From NCBI GenBank assembly GCA_035578905.1, contig JAQJVL010000324.1, forward strand, positions 248,001-312,000: 64,000 nucleotides of DNA, given 5' to 3'. The translations under genes and the position numbers were made by a program. The stretch is from Stictocephala bisonia (taxonomy: Eukaryota > Arthropoda > Insecta > Hemiptera > Membracidae). The notes under the pieces were generated by a model. That model was not told where the DNA came from, searched no databases, and was given only the letters and a program-made list of their open reading frames with translations. Shown one piece after another: positions 1-11,726 of the stretch. Each line of letters starts with the position of its first letter. Within the stretch, counting starts at the first letter, position 1.

Positions 1-507
1 TGGAAACTAGATTTAAACCACAGACGGATGGTATCATGGCCGGCAGGATTTAACATTGAACTTTCTACCCTTTCCACCCTCTTGTCTTACCGCTTGGAAT
101 GCGCCATTAGGTATTCCGCGTAAAATATGGAAATCCCCGAAGGACAACATTAGTATTACTAATAAAAAATACCCCTCCTTCTAAACAGGATACATCCCCA
201 CCAAGGGTCACAGATTTTTACAGATTTTTGTGGAGTGTGTTTTGGTATTTATTAATACAAAATATTCTATATTTATTTAATCAAAATACTGTGGCTTTGA
301 TGTCAGTACCGACATTCTTAGTCATTCCTTTGCCTTAATTGTAAAATGTTAATTGGTAATATAACAAAAATTGTTGTCTACACGACTTTTTAAGTACTTT
401 TATATGTTTTTGTAATTTTCTGTTCTACGAAGTGTTGGCCAAATGTATTGAATCTACAAAAATCCTTCCTCGACCTTTGACTTTGAAACTGCTGCTATCA
501 CGTCTGT
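1..507. other. AT-rich sequence without recognised gene
   Basis: I see no coding potential, repeat structure or RNA gene here. It lies immediately left of a poly(T) run and a MULE remnant, so it may include older transposon sequence that I cannot recognise. Confidence 0.4.
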
Positions 508-533
508 TGTTTTTTTTTTTTTTTTTTTTTTTT
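508..533. repeat. Poly(T) run
   Basis: A nearly pure T tract directly precedes the first recognisable codons of the MULE transposase remnant. It may mark the edge of a later insertion or deletion that removed the 5' part of that gene. Confidence 0.7.
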
Positions 534-1094
534 CATTTGTGCCAAAGCACTTGCAGGCACAACCAACAAACAGTACGGACTTACTCGAAACTACAAAGAG
601 TCTGAAGAGTTTGGACAGTTTTGTGAGATGCTTGATGGTTTGGCTTTCCTTCCAGAAAAATATGTACTACAGGGGATGCAGCTGCTGTAGGGATTGGCTC
701 CTGTCGAAGTTTTATACCTGCTGTACTACTTCGACGTCTACTATGTGAGCGGTACAGCAGGAGAAAACCCTAAACCTGCCATGTTTCCACCATCACTCTG
801 GAAAGAGCATGAAGCGACTCTTTCCGACTCACACAGAACAAACAATATGTGTGAGGCATGGAATAACCGATTTAAGAACTTAGAAGGCCTCCAAAACCCA
901 TCTACGTGGACGGTTACCGAGGCCATACACCGAAATGATGCACTGGAGAGAACAGACGCTCTGCAACAAACTCAACCAAAAACACTGAACAGCTACAGCG
1001 TCGACTAAAACAGTTGTGTGAACGATATTTAGCTAGGGAAGTTATTATAAATGACTTTTTATCAAAAGTAGGAGAATCTATTAGATTTAAGTAG
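534..1094 (+). pseudogene. MULE (Mutator-like) transposase C-terminal remnant
   Basis: This is the C-terminal part of a Mutator-like transposase, the cut-and-paste enzyme of MULE DNA transposons, of the insect type often paired with FLYWCH zinc fingers. Three reading-frame pieces join to give the family pattern. An HLCQS start (534 on, frame of position 534) is followed by GLTRNY...EEFGQFCEMLDGLAFLP in the frame of position 574. That frame carries LYYFDVYYVSG, MFPPSLW and RTNNMCEAWNNRFKNL (about 700-900), where RTNN.(C/V)E.WN is the diagnostic motif. A last piece with LARE...DFLSKVGESIRF ends at a TAG (1092-1094) in a third frame. There are frameshifts near 555-575 and 980-1000 and an in-frame TAG at 688-690, so the copy is dead. 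The catalytic N-terminal region is missing. Assignment is by motif recognition. Confidence 0.75.
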
Positions 1095-2004
1095 GTAACT
1101 AAAAGGAGGTTTGTAAATTAATAATGATTTTATATTTTGTTGTTTAAGAATATTGTAGTCTACAGATTGAGTGTAAATAGTATTTTTTGTTTGAGTGTAA
1201 GTATTTTTTTTTTTTTTATTTTAAGTTTGAAATATTAGTAAGTATAACCCAAATTATTTAGTTTAAATTTAAATTTATTATTTTAGAATGTTATACAAAT
1301 TATTAAGTGTTAAAACTAAGAAATACATATTTGTTATTTACAGCCTATTTGTAGTTATTGACCTTCTTTTGTAACTTCAATTTCTTTGAAACCACTTGCC
1401 CAGTAATAAAATTAATATAATTTAAAAAACCCACTGCTTGGCTTTTACGAATTTGTATAAACTATGGTAAATATTTTATAATTAATACTCATGGGTTAAA
1501 GGGGCAAGTCATGATCAAATGAAGAGTGTCTAACGTGTTCCTTTTACATAAAACTAAAAAGTATAAAGTTTATAGGTTTTTTAAAAGATGACTATAAATA
1601 CATCATTATTTTAGTCCTCGGGAGTTGATGAGGTAAACATGATGTGGCCCACCTCCGAAGACCAAGGTAGATAGTGTGCATGAACAAGGGTAGATGTTTT
1701 CTATCTGTACGATTATAAACTTGTTTTAAAACAAGTCTGCAATAGTTTAACCACTATTGCAAGTTTAATTCAAATAAAATGAAATATGATTAAGAAACGT
1801 GATTAATAGTTTTGATTGGTCTTTTGGGATAACCCCTACAGAATCAATGTTACACTTACTCCTACAAAATATGCAGTGCACTTAATAAAGTTAGTATGAT
1901 AGTAGCCGTTGTGATATTAGATTGGTAGGTATTTAGAAGGCCCCGCGAGCTGAGCTTGATAGCAGGTAGGAAGCAGGTAGAGTGCCGAGGACAGGTAGTT
2001 TTAG
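1095..2004. other. AT-rich sequence, no gene seen
   Basis: It contains short T and A runs and no convincing coding frame. From about 1930 it becomes GC-richer, with several short GCAGGTAG-type repeats leading into the hairpin at 2005. The first part may be MULE 3' sequence, but no terminal inverted repeat was recognised. Confidence 0.4.
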
Positions 2005-2058
2005 GTGCGACACAGGAGCGCCTCCCCACCCCTTTTCGGAGGCGCTCCTGAGTCGCAC
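2005..2058. repeat. Perfect 21-bp GC-rich inverted repeat (hairpin)
   Basis: Positions 2005-2025 and 2038-2058 are reverse complements except for one A/A mismatch, with a 12-base pyrimidine-rich loop. A third, partial copy of one arm (GGCGCTCCTGTGTCGC) lies at about 2102-2117. The island is far more GC-rich than its surroundings. It lies about 215 bases outside the left end of the DD82E element. It could be the terminal hairpin of an unrecognised element. Confidence 0.8.
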
Positions 2059-2131
2059 CCCTAGCGAAAATTATTTATGACAACCCCTTAGCCAGGTAAG
2101 AGGCGCTCCTGTGTCGCGGATTCATTTCCTT

Positions 2132-2179
2132 CTGTACGCATATTTCGCTGTACGCATTTTTCTCTGTACGCATCTTTCG
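2132..2179. repeat. Three 16-bp tandem units
   Basis: Three successive units begin CTGTACGCAT at 2132, 2148 and 2164, each followed by a TTTC-like tail. This is a very small tandem repeat between the GC-rich hairpin and the transposon. Confidence 0.8.
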
Positions 2180-2271
2180 TGCCACCCCTCAGCACAGTGT
2201 TTGCTGAGCTACTATAATAAATTATGTTCCTGGTTGTTTTAAATAATAAAATTAATTTATGGGGGTAACTA

Positions 2272-2738
2272 TAGTTTGTATGATAGAACCTGTCTCCTGG
2301 ACCCTCAGCTACCTGGGACTGGCCCGGGACACCCCCAGCACTGGCAGCCGCCTGCGGCTGTTTCCTTAATGAGTCACTTACTGGCATCCCCACTAGGTGA
2401 ACTAACATTTTTTCCCGGATCACAATTTTTGAATTTTTATCAAATACTGTATTTGAAAAGTACATAAAAAATAAGATTAATGATATAAAACTCGATAAAA
2501 ATTGAACAATATTGAGGTGGTCTGTTTATTTGTAGTGTAACAATAAAGTTGGTTTTGTGTAACGATATGACGATTAAATTACATTGGAATTGACAACAAT
2601 TCTAATAAAATAATTTTTTTAATAAGCTTATGAGTAACATGAGTTAGAAGTAACAATCGAGTTTCACGAGAAAAATCTACTGTACCAACACTTGGAACAT
2701 TGGACTTTTGCAGTGCAAGTCTGACTCATGGTAGCTAA
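2272..2738 (+). repeat. Left terminal inverted repeat of the DD82E element
   Basis: It matches the reverse complement of 5387-5879 along its whole length, ending in a shared CATGGTAGCTAA. Identity is highest in the outer 300 bases. The inner end has diverged, including a short duplication of the CATGGTAG motif in the right arm. Confidence 0.88.
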
Positions 2739-2984
2739 AATATTTCTGAGAAGTAAATTATTGCAAGTTTACTGAGTTAGAATAATAAAGCCAAACACTG
2801 CGTTATTGAGTAAACATTAATATCATAGGCCATTTTACCAATGTGAATCTAAATAATTGACAAGGATTTGAAAAATAAGACTATTCCTACTTTTAAGCAC
2901 ATTATATTAAATTTATAATTCAATCAATATTTTACAACTTTCACTTTTCACATGAACTTTAACAAAATAATCCAAAAGCACGTC

Positions 2985-3405
2985 ATATACATATCTTAAA
3001 TAATAATAACAAAGGCACAATAATAGGCACAATATTTACATAATAACAATGAATATTATACAAACTTACATAAGCAAATTTTGAAATATACATAATGAAG
3101 ATTTTACAAGTTTGCTGCGAATAGGGCATCGATACGAAAATAATTACTTAATAAGATTATTAAGAACCCATGTACCAAATTTTATCCAAATGTTAGTGAT
3201 ATACATATCTTAAATAATAATGACAAAGGCACAATATTTACATAATAACAATGAATATTATACAAACTTACATAAGAAAATTTTAAAATATACACAATGT
3301 AGATTTTACAAGTTTGCTGCGAATAGGGGGGCATCGATGCGAAAATAATTACTTAATAAGATTATTAAGAACCCATGTACCAAATGTTATCCAAATGTTA
3401 GTAAA
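2985..3405. repeat. 214-bp tandem duplication inside the transposon
   Basis: The sequence starting ATATACATATCTTAAATAAT at 2985 recurs at 3199 with a 214-bp offset, and the match continues to about 3405. There are small differences, such as an extra GG before GCATCGAT in the second copy. It lies between the left TIR and the transposase 3' end. It is non-coding. Confidence 0.85.
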
Positions 3406-3633
3406 TAGAACAGGTAATCAAAATTTTACCAATTTCCCGTAAGAAAAGCATAGCGTGCATACGATAGTGAGTTTATCAAAACATAAAATGCTATGTTACT
3501 TAATGAATTATTGTAAATAATAAAAGTTTAATTTCTTCACAACCACTTAATCAAGATAATAATTCAAGATACTAATTTAATTGTTTTTCCGCCCTCTTTT
3601 CAAAATCACTGAAGGATACTAATGGGGTTTTGA

Positions 3634-3639
3634 TTTATT
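3634..3639 (-). terminator. Candidate polyadenylation signal of the transposase
   Basis: AATAAA on the minus strand lies about 115 bases downstream of the transposase stop codon. This is a normal distance for a eukaryotic mRNA 3' end, but the motif is frequent by chance in AT-rich DNA. Confidence 0.35.
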
Positions 3640-3752
3640 TTTTTCATACATATAAATATATACATTTTTCTAGCTTGGGAAAAGTTAGGAAAACCTGAAT
3701 TTTTTAACCTTTAGGTCCTCATAACTTTTGAAAAAAATCTGTTCATACCTGA

Positions 3753-5230
3753 TTACACCAGAGGTGACACTCCCAAGTCGGGATCGTCATCACTGTCGAT
3801 ATCACTGTCATCCGAGTCACCAGGTGCCAAAGTTATAATTAATTCTTGGACACTAATGTCATCAAGTCCTTCTTCTTTCCAATCGGCCTCAATTTCTTTT
3901 TCGACGTGCTGTACACAACTTCTCCAGTTATCCGGGGTGAAAGAGTTCACTGCTTCCATGAACAAATTTTGAATATCGTTCAGCTTGAAGGTGGTGTTTC
4001 GTGCAGCAACAAACCGTTTCAGATTAGCCCATACGAGTTCAATCGGATTGTAGTTGCAGTGGTATGGTGGAAGTCGTACGACTTTGAACCCAAGCTGAGA
4101 GGCTTTCTTGTCGATCTCGTAACTTGTGACTTGAGGCTTGTGTAGCTTTATCAGGTTATATAACTCGGGCTTCCGCAAGTCAGAAGAGAAGGAGATATTG
4201 CGCGTTTTCAGCCATTCTTCCATTTCACACTTCTTTGAGGCCGATGTTGGCACTTTATTTGCTATTCGAGAGTGATATGATGCATTATCCATCACAATAG
4301 TTGAACCAGCCGGAATGGATTTGAGCAGCACTTCAAAAAACCAACCGTCAAATACTTCGTGGTTCATCTCTTCATGGTAATCCACTGTTTTTTTAGATGT
4401 GAAAATTAGCGGTGGCGATTTTATCCATCCGTGGAATCCCCCATCATGACAAATTATTAATCGCTTGCCTTTTCCTAATGGAGCATTTATAGAACACTTT
4501 ATGGAGTCATCAGTCCATCCAGAGTCTTTCGAAGTGTTCGCATTAATCCAGGTTTCATCTAAAAAAATGCACTTTTTGAAGTCTATATCTCGAATTTTTC
4601 TTAAAAACCGGCATCTGGCAAGAGCTACTGATGGTTTCTCCATTAATATTTTTCTATTGTCTAGAATTTTCCATTTGAACCCAATCTTTTTTAAAACCCT
4701 CACCAACGTCTGTATGCAGCCATGAAACAAATCAGCTTTACGTAAGCTTGTTTTACGTTTTCGGAGGGTAGGTACTTCTCGACGTCTGTAATAGTTCAGT
4801 ACATGGTTTCTGATTGCAATTTTTTGAAAATCATCCAGCTCTGTTATCATCGATTTAAAAGGCTTTTTCCTCTTAGGTGTGCACAGCTTAGGAACATAAT
4901 ATGCCCTAGGATTGGTGTTTCTTACACTCGTATCATAACTTACAGAAACGATCGGATTTTCGTCAGAAGGTAGGCTTTGGTCCACTTCTTCAAATTCATG
5001 TTAGCTCGCTGAGGAGGCTTCATCTTCCATTGATTGTTTTAACTGCAATCTTATGCGGCTCAAAGTTCTGGTGGAAATATTGCAAGCTGCAGACACTCTT
5101 TCAGACACCTTTTTAAGATCTAATAACGGTCCTTGTTGTCACGTTCCCGCTCGAAGTATTGCAAAACAGATGCAATAATCGTTCTTGCCAGAGAATTGTA
5201 TGCTGTCTCAGCACTCAATTGAAGAAATGC
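3753..5230 (-). pseudogene. DD82E transposase (IS630/Tc1/mariner group), disrupted
   Basis: This encodes the cut-and-paste transposase of the surrounding element. A continuous frame from 4985 to the TAA at 3753-3755 gives 410 residues with a DDE_3-type catalytic core: LDETW (D143), VMDNASYH (D233) and NPIELVWANLKR (E316). There are 82 residues between the second D and the E, far more than the 34-41 of Tc1 and mariner. The tail is acidic (SDDSDIDSDDDPD, residues 391-403). That frame opens with GTG, not ATG. Upstream, after an in-frame TAA at 5001-5003, the same frame reads a helix-turn-helix (VSERVSAACN then ISTRTLSRI, about 5060-5115), the expected DNA-binding domain, with an ATG at 5030. A further piece, SLARTIIASVLQYFERE, sits in another frame (about 5140-5215). 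The N-terminus is therefore broken by one stop and one frameshift, although an undetected intron is possible. The copy is probably inactive. Confidence 0.85.
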
Positions 5231-5386
5231 TTAATTTAAAAATTCGCTAACTAAAAAATTAAATGACAACACAGTGGCTATTTAGTTTACCACGATGTTA
5301 CTGTGGCCAACACTCACTTTGAACTGAAAACTACCCTCACCCCTAGAAACTCGTAAGCTGTTGATAAAGCATTTTTAAGAAATAGA

Positions 5387-5879
5387 TTAGCTACCATGAG
5401 TAGACTACCATGAGATTAGACATGAGACTTCCGCTGCGAAAGTCCAATGTTCCAAGTGATAGTACCGTTATAACGCAAAATACAGATTTTTCTCGTGAAA
5501 CTGGATTGTTACCTCTAATCTTTTATAAGCTTGGTTTAAAAATTATTTTATTAGGATTGATGTCAATTCCAATGTAATTTAATCGACATATCGTTACACA
5601 AAACCAACTATACTGTTACTATACAAATAAACAGACCACCTCAATATTGTTCAATTTTTATCGAGTTTTATACCGTTAATCTTATTTTTTTATGTACTTT
5701 TCAAATATTTGATAAAAATTCAAAAATTGTGATCCGGGAAAAAATGTTAGTTCACCTAGTGGGGATGCCAGTAAGTGACTCATTAAGGAAACAGCCGTAG
5801 GCGGCTGCCAGTGCTGGGGGTGTCCCGGGCCAGTCCCAGGTAGCCGAGGGTCCAGGAGACAGTTCTATCATACAAACTA
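5387..5879 (-). repeat. Right terminal inverted repeat of the DD82E element
   Basis: Reverse-complement partner of 2272-2738. The outer terminus ends in GTTCTATCATACAAACTA followed by the TA target duplication. It is slightly longer than the left arm because of small insertions near 5395-5430. Confidence 0.88.
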
Positions 5880-5883
5880 TAAC

Positions 5884-7215
5884 AGCAGATGTGCTAATAT
5901 CTTCCACGGTACCTAGAAAAGAAGAGGGTAGGTAACACGCGCAGCTCTAAAGACATCACATGGGCAAAATGGCAAAAACTAACACCAGCCTTCTGTGGTT
6001 GTCAAATTTCAGTTCTTTATCTGCACTTTTCTAATAACGACAATGATTGCCGATTTTCATATTGTCTAAAATAATTGTCTTATAAATTTTGGCATTTTTA
6101 TATACAGTATATTGTTACAGATTGCCGGACGTAGTGCACGTTTGGTGATACCGCGTGAAAGAGCTTTTTCACTTCTTATATGAAGGCGGACTAAACAAGT
6201 CAATTTGTTTAGAAGCCCAAAAACTAAGTAAAAAATCCAGAAAAAACAGAAAATTGCGTTGGAAAATGTCACATATCACAATTTTCTGTTCCCTAAAAAT
6301 AAATATTATCTAATATAGGCAAATGTATATTTGACCAACACTGAACAGTCTAAGTGTTTTAGCTGTTTATACACAAATACGTTTATATAAACATTGCATC
6401 AGCCGATATAAGAGTATAACGTTCTATAATTGCACAAACGATATTGAAGTTCAGAACAAGTTACCCCGGTGTTGGTTATGTAGGGAAATTGTAAGCTACG
6501 GACGGCTTTTGTTGGGATCTAAGGAGCCAGGGGATCACAGGGGTAAATAAATAAAACGTCCCTAATTGACGACTAACAAAGTAGTCCATTTCATTATTGT
6601 TCATGGTTTTAATCAATTGGCAATTAATCTAAATGTAACTGTTCGGATAATATCTTTATTTAAAGTTAATCGAACTTGTGTGTCATTTAAAGCATACCCT
6701 TGTCATCTTATTTATTTGGATTTATTCAAGCGTTTCTTTAAGTGGAATGTGTCATTTGTTAAACACACCACCTATCAAGGAATTCGTACGCTTTATTTTG
6801 TAATGACTAATTTAAATAACAGTGTTAATCTTATGTTCTTCTTCGAACATAGTTTAAGAAAAGTGAATATAAAATGTTAAAACAATCAGATGCGTGGACA
6901 ACGGGTTTTTTCTTATTGTATTAATTAAAAACTTACAAGACAAATGATGCCAACTCGTTTACAGAAACATATTATATTTAATCATGGCGCCTGAATATAC
7001 TGTACAAATGGTTTTTGGACAACAATTGAACACGAGTTGCAGTTCGCGTGCGAAAGATGATACTGAACAAAAGTGTGTAATTAGAGAATGAGTGCAAAAC
7101 AACGTGGTTACATTAAATTAAAATATTAAATTAAAATTACATTACATTAAAGTAACCATGAAATAAATTCGACATTGTTCTCAAACTTGCAAGTTCAGTG
7201 TTTGTTACTACAGTA
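5884..7215. other. AT-rich spacer, no gene seen
   Basis: It lies between the DD82E element and the 50-bp minisatellite. The short open frames at 6066-6272 and 6566-6880 have no recognisable domain and AT-driven composition. Short ATTACATTAAA runs occur near 7100-7155. Confidence 0.4.
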
Positions 7216-10106
7216 ATTGGTTATTAACGGTTACACTCAGGTTGACTGTATGTTGCTAATTGGTTATGTACGGTTACACTCATTATGTATGTTACTAGTT
7301 GGTTATGAACGGTCACATTCAGGTTGATTGTATGTTGCTAATTGGTTATGAACGGTTACATTCAGGTTGACTGTATGTTACTAGTTGGTTAGGAACGGTT
7401 ACATTAAGATTGTCTGTATGATACTACGAAGTTATGAAAGGTTACATTCAGGCTGACTGTATGGTACTAGTTGGTTATGAAAAATTACATCCAGGTTGAC
7501 TGTATAATACTAGTTGGCTATGAAAGATTACATTAATGTTGACTAAATGTTATAATATGGTTATGAAAGATTACAATCATTTAGACTGTATGTTACTAGT
7601 TGGTTAGTAAAGGCTACATTCAGATTGACTGTATTTTACTAGTTGATTTGAAAGGTTACATCCAGATTGACTGAATATTATTAGTTGGTTATGAAAGGTT
7701 ACATTCAGGTTGACTGTAAATTAATAGATGGTTATGATAAGTTACATTCAGGTTAACTGTGTGTTGGTTATGAAAAGTTACATTCAGTTTGACTGTATGA
7801 TGGTCATGAAAGATTACATTCACGTTGACTGTATGTTGTTTATAAAAGGTTACATTCAAGTTGACTATATGTTACTGGTTGGTTATGAAATATTACATTC
7901 AGTATTCAAGTTGACTATATGTTACTGGTTGGTTATGAAATATTACGATCAGTATTCAAGTTGACTATATGTTACTAATTGGTTATGAACTATTACGTTC
8001 AGTATTCAAGTTGATTATATGTTACTGGTTGGTTATGAACTATTACGTTCAGTATTCAAGTTGACTATATGTTACTGGTTGGTTATGAAATATTACATTC
8101 AGTATTCAAGTTGACTATATGTTACTGGTTGGTTATGAAATATTACATTCAGTATTCAAGTTGACTATATGTTACTGGTTGGTTATGAAATATTACGTTC
8201 AGTAGACCTATTCAAGTTGACTATATGTTACTGGTTGGTTATGAAATATTACGTTCAGTATTCAAGTTGACTATATGTTACTGGTTGGTTATGCAATATT
8301 ACGATCAGTATTCAAGTTGACTATATGTTACTGGTTGGTTATGAAATATTACGATCAGTATTCAAGTTAACTATATGTTACTGGTTGGTTATGAACTATT
8401 ACGTTCAGTATTCAAGTTGACTATATGTTACTGGTTGGTTATGAAATATTACGATCAGTATTCAAGTTGACTATATGTTACTGGTTGGTTATGAAATATT
8501 ACGATCAGTATTCAAGTTGACTATATGTTACTGGTTGGTTATGAACTATTACGTTCAGTATTCAAGTTGACTATATGTTACTGGTTGGATATGAAATATT
8601 ACATTCAGTATTCAAGTTGACTATATGTTACTGGTTGGTTATGAAATATTACATTCAGTATTCAAGTTGACTATATGTTACTGGTTGGTTATGAAATATT
8701 ACGATCAGTATTCAAGTTGACTATATGTTACTGGTTGGTTATGAACTATTACGTTCAGTATTCAAGTTGACTATATGTTACTGGTTGGTTATGAAATATT
8801 ACATTCAGTATTCAAGTTGACTATATGTTACTGGTTGGTTATGAAATATTACGTTCAGTATTCAAGTTGACTATATGTTACTGGTTGGTTATGAAATATT
8901 ACGATCAGTATTCAAGTTGACTATATGTTACTAATTGGTTATGAACTATTACGTTCAGTATTCAAGTTGACTATATGTTCCTGGTTGGTTATGAAATATT
9001 ACGTTCAGTATTCAAGTTGACTATATGTTACTGGTTGGTTATGAAATATTACATTCAGTATTCAAGTTGACTATATGTTACTGGTTGGTTATGAAATATT
9101 ACATTCAGTATTCAAGTTGACTATATGTTACTGGTTGGTTATGAAATATTACGTTCAGTAGACCTATTCAAGTTGACTATATGTTACTGGTTGGTTATGA
9201 AATATTACGTTCAGTATTCAAGTTGACTATATGTTACTGGTTGGTTATGAAATATTACGATCAGTATTCAAGTTGACTATATGTTACTGGTTGGTTATGA
9301 AATATTACGATCAGTATTCAAGTTGACTATATGTTACTGGTTGGTTATGAACTATTACGTTCAGTATTCAAGTTGACTATATGTTACTGGTTGGTTATGA
9401 AATATTACGTTCAGTATTCAAGTTGACTATATGTTACTGGTTGGTTATGAAATATTACATTCAGTATTCAAGTTGACTATATGTTACTGGTTGGTTATGA
9501 AATATTACATTCAGTATTCAAGTTGACTATATGTTACTGGTTGGTTATGAAATATTACATTCAGTATTCAAGTTGACTATATGTTACTGGTTGGTTATGA
9601 AATATTACGTTCAGTAGACCTATTCAAGTTGACTATATGTTACTGGTTGGTTATGAAATATTACGTTCAGTATTCAAGTTGACTATATGTTACTGGTTGG
9701 TTATGAAATATTACGTTCAGTAGACCTATTCAAGTTGACTATATGTTACTGGTTGGTTATGAAATATTACGTTCAGTATTCAAGTTGATTATATGTTACT
9801 GGTTGGTTATGAAATACTACGTTCAGTATTCAAGTTGACTATATGTTACTGGTTGGTTATGAAATATTACATTCGTATTCAAGTTGACTATATGTTACTG
9901 GTTGGTTATGAAATATTACGTTCAGTATTCAAGTTGGCTATATGTTACTGGTTGGTTATGAAATGTTACATTTAGTATTCAAGTTGACTATATGTTACTG
10001 GTTGGTTATGAAATATTACATTCAGTATTCAAGTTGACTATATGTTACTGGTTGGTTATGAAATATTACGTTCAGTATTCAAGTTGACTATATGTAACTG
10101 ATTAGT
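7216..10106. repeat. 50-bp minisatellite, about 57 copies
   Basis: The array has a consensus unit containing TTCAAGTTGACTATATG, TTACTGGTTGGTTATG and a variable AAATATTACGTTCAGTA. The left edge (7216-7860) holds strongly diverged units of 40-50 bp, some with deletions. From about 7860 the units become nearly identical at 50 bp. Four units carry a 6-bp insertion (GACCTA after CAGTA) at about 8201, 9157, 9613 and 9719. The variable part cycles among ACGTTC, ACATTC, ACGATC and a GAACTATT form, and the order of variants is partly repeated along the array. Short open frames here are repeat artefacts. Confidence 0.97.
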
Positions 10107-11726
10107 TGCTATATCGCGTTATAACATCATATATAACACTAGCTTACATAGTATAGTCGGTCACTTCGGCCATTGTCCAGAGTCATTGTAAATGTGATAC
10201 TCACCGGTGTTGTGATGTCGGCATGCATACCAAGTACCAAGGTACACGCATGTAAGCCATGGGAACCTCCTCCATACACGGCATATTGATGTATTCAGTG
10301 ATAACGGATCGGCTTGGTGAGACAATAGTTTGGTTATACTGTATGTAAGGAATGAGTCTAATGCTAACTTTCAAAACCAAGTTTTCCAAATAAATAGTAT
10401 TTTGTCACAAATAAAAATGTTTACAGCTTCTCATATGAACTAATCTAAAAAGGCAAAATGTTTACTGAATTTGCTTATCTGGTTTGATTTTTCATGTACA
10501 GAAAATTTTAATGGATTAAATAAAAAAATTAGACTATTTACAAATCTCTTTGGATTGTATCATTACTGAGGATACATTGAACAATTTATTTACGATTTTG
10601 TGCTTAGTGCCAATCATGTTCTAGTAAAAAGTGGAAACTTCGTTAACTAATACATACAACGATTATAATTTGTTGACTTGGTCAAACAGAAGCCACTATG
10701 GTTTTTTACATTATATAAAAGACCGCGGAAGCCTACGTATAAATATTATGTAATCATTAATTCTTAACGTTATGTATTTTTTAATGGTGTTTATATTTCT
10801 TATCTTATATAATATATTACACATAACTATTATTTTCTTATTTTAATATGTAAAAAAATTCAAAAATATTGATGTGTATCCTATTAACTGATATGAAAAT
10901 TTATAATTTTTTTCTGATTTCAATATTATTGATACAGTATTTCGAAATATTGCATTAGGAAGATTATTCAACATATTCAATATAATGGATGTATGAATTG
11001 TTAAAATTATTAATTAAGTTGGGTACGAAAATTGGCAAAAACGTGATATATTACCACCACAAAATTCAACGAGTGGATTTGATAAAGTGGATATTGTCGT
11101 AAATGTATAGGGCCTAAACTTTTGTGACAAAAATGAAATGTAGTTGTTATTTTTTACCTATGATGTAAGAGAAATCTTTCTACAACAGACAGACAGATAA
11201 ACTATACTTCCACAGTTGTTGGTGACTAGAAAGTCACCTCCTACTTTTGTTTTCATTATCATAAAATAGAACGACCCATATGTTGGAAATATTTCATTTA
11301 ATTTTATCTGATTCGAATTTTAAAAACAATGTTTAGAATGAACCTTCTCGACACACGTGAATCCGTTACACGATAAAGTGGTTTTATAATACTTGGCAAC
11401 TATCGACAGTAGAGTACTAAAACTCATATATAATGTAGAACCATGTTCATGTGTGTTTTAGAAGGTAGACTTACCTTAGGTATGGCGATTCGTCGGAAAC
11501 AATAAGTTAGACAAGTGAGTATTACTATTACGTGACCTAATACAACACTAATTTGAATCGTATTAAGAATACAAACAAATGTGTATCTTAGAACTTAGGC
11601 CGGTGTCATAACTAGAATGTACATTTTCCGGTGACAACCGCATTAAGGTACTATCTACAATATTTACAAGATGACCAGACGTTTCACCCATACTGTGATG
11701 TGGCATCCTCAGTAGTTTCTCTGAGA
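10107..11726. other. AT-rich spacer between minisatellites
   Basis: I found no gene or structured repeat. The open frame at 10201-10389 on the minus strand shows no domain. A GACAGACAGATAAAC stretch lies near 11187. Confidence 0.4.

Larger units (their letters stand above)
2272..5879 (-). mobile_element. DD82E IS630/Tc1/mariner-group transposon with long TIRs
   Basis: A 3608-bp element is bounded by terminal inverted repeats starting TAGTTTGTATGATAGAAC and flanked on both sides by TA (2270-2271 and 5880-5881), the target duplication typical of the Tc1/mariner/IS630 group. The inverted repeats are unusually long, about 467 bp on the left and 493 bp on the right, with small indels between them. 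The single gene on the minus strand is a degraded transposase with DD82E catalytic spacing. From memory, this spacing matches a family described as Sailor; I could not check it. The TIRs still match very well at the outer ends, so the copy is probably not ancient. The arms carry a GC-rich outer segment (about 2285-2370 and 5785-5865). Confidence 0.9.

Noticed and set aside
2088..2465. 125-codon minus frame at the left end of the DD82E element
   Set aside because: It overlaps the transposon's terminal inverted repeat and crosses its boundary, so it cannot be a gene of either.
7728..9975. Small open frames inside the 50-bp array
   Set aside because: They follow the repeat unit and end where the frame drifts (50 is not a multiple of 3). 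There is no start context or domain.
7216..10106. A CRISPR array
   Set aside because: Units are contiguous tandem repeats without unique spacers, and the genome is eukaryotic.
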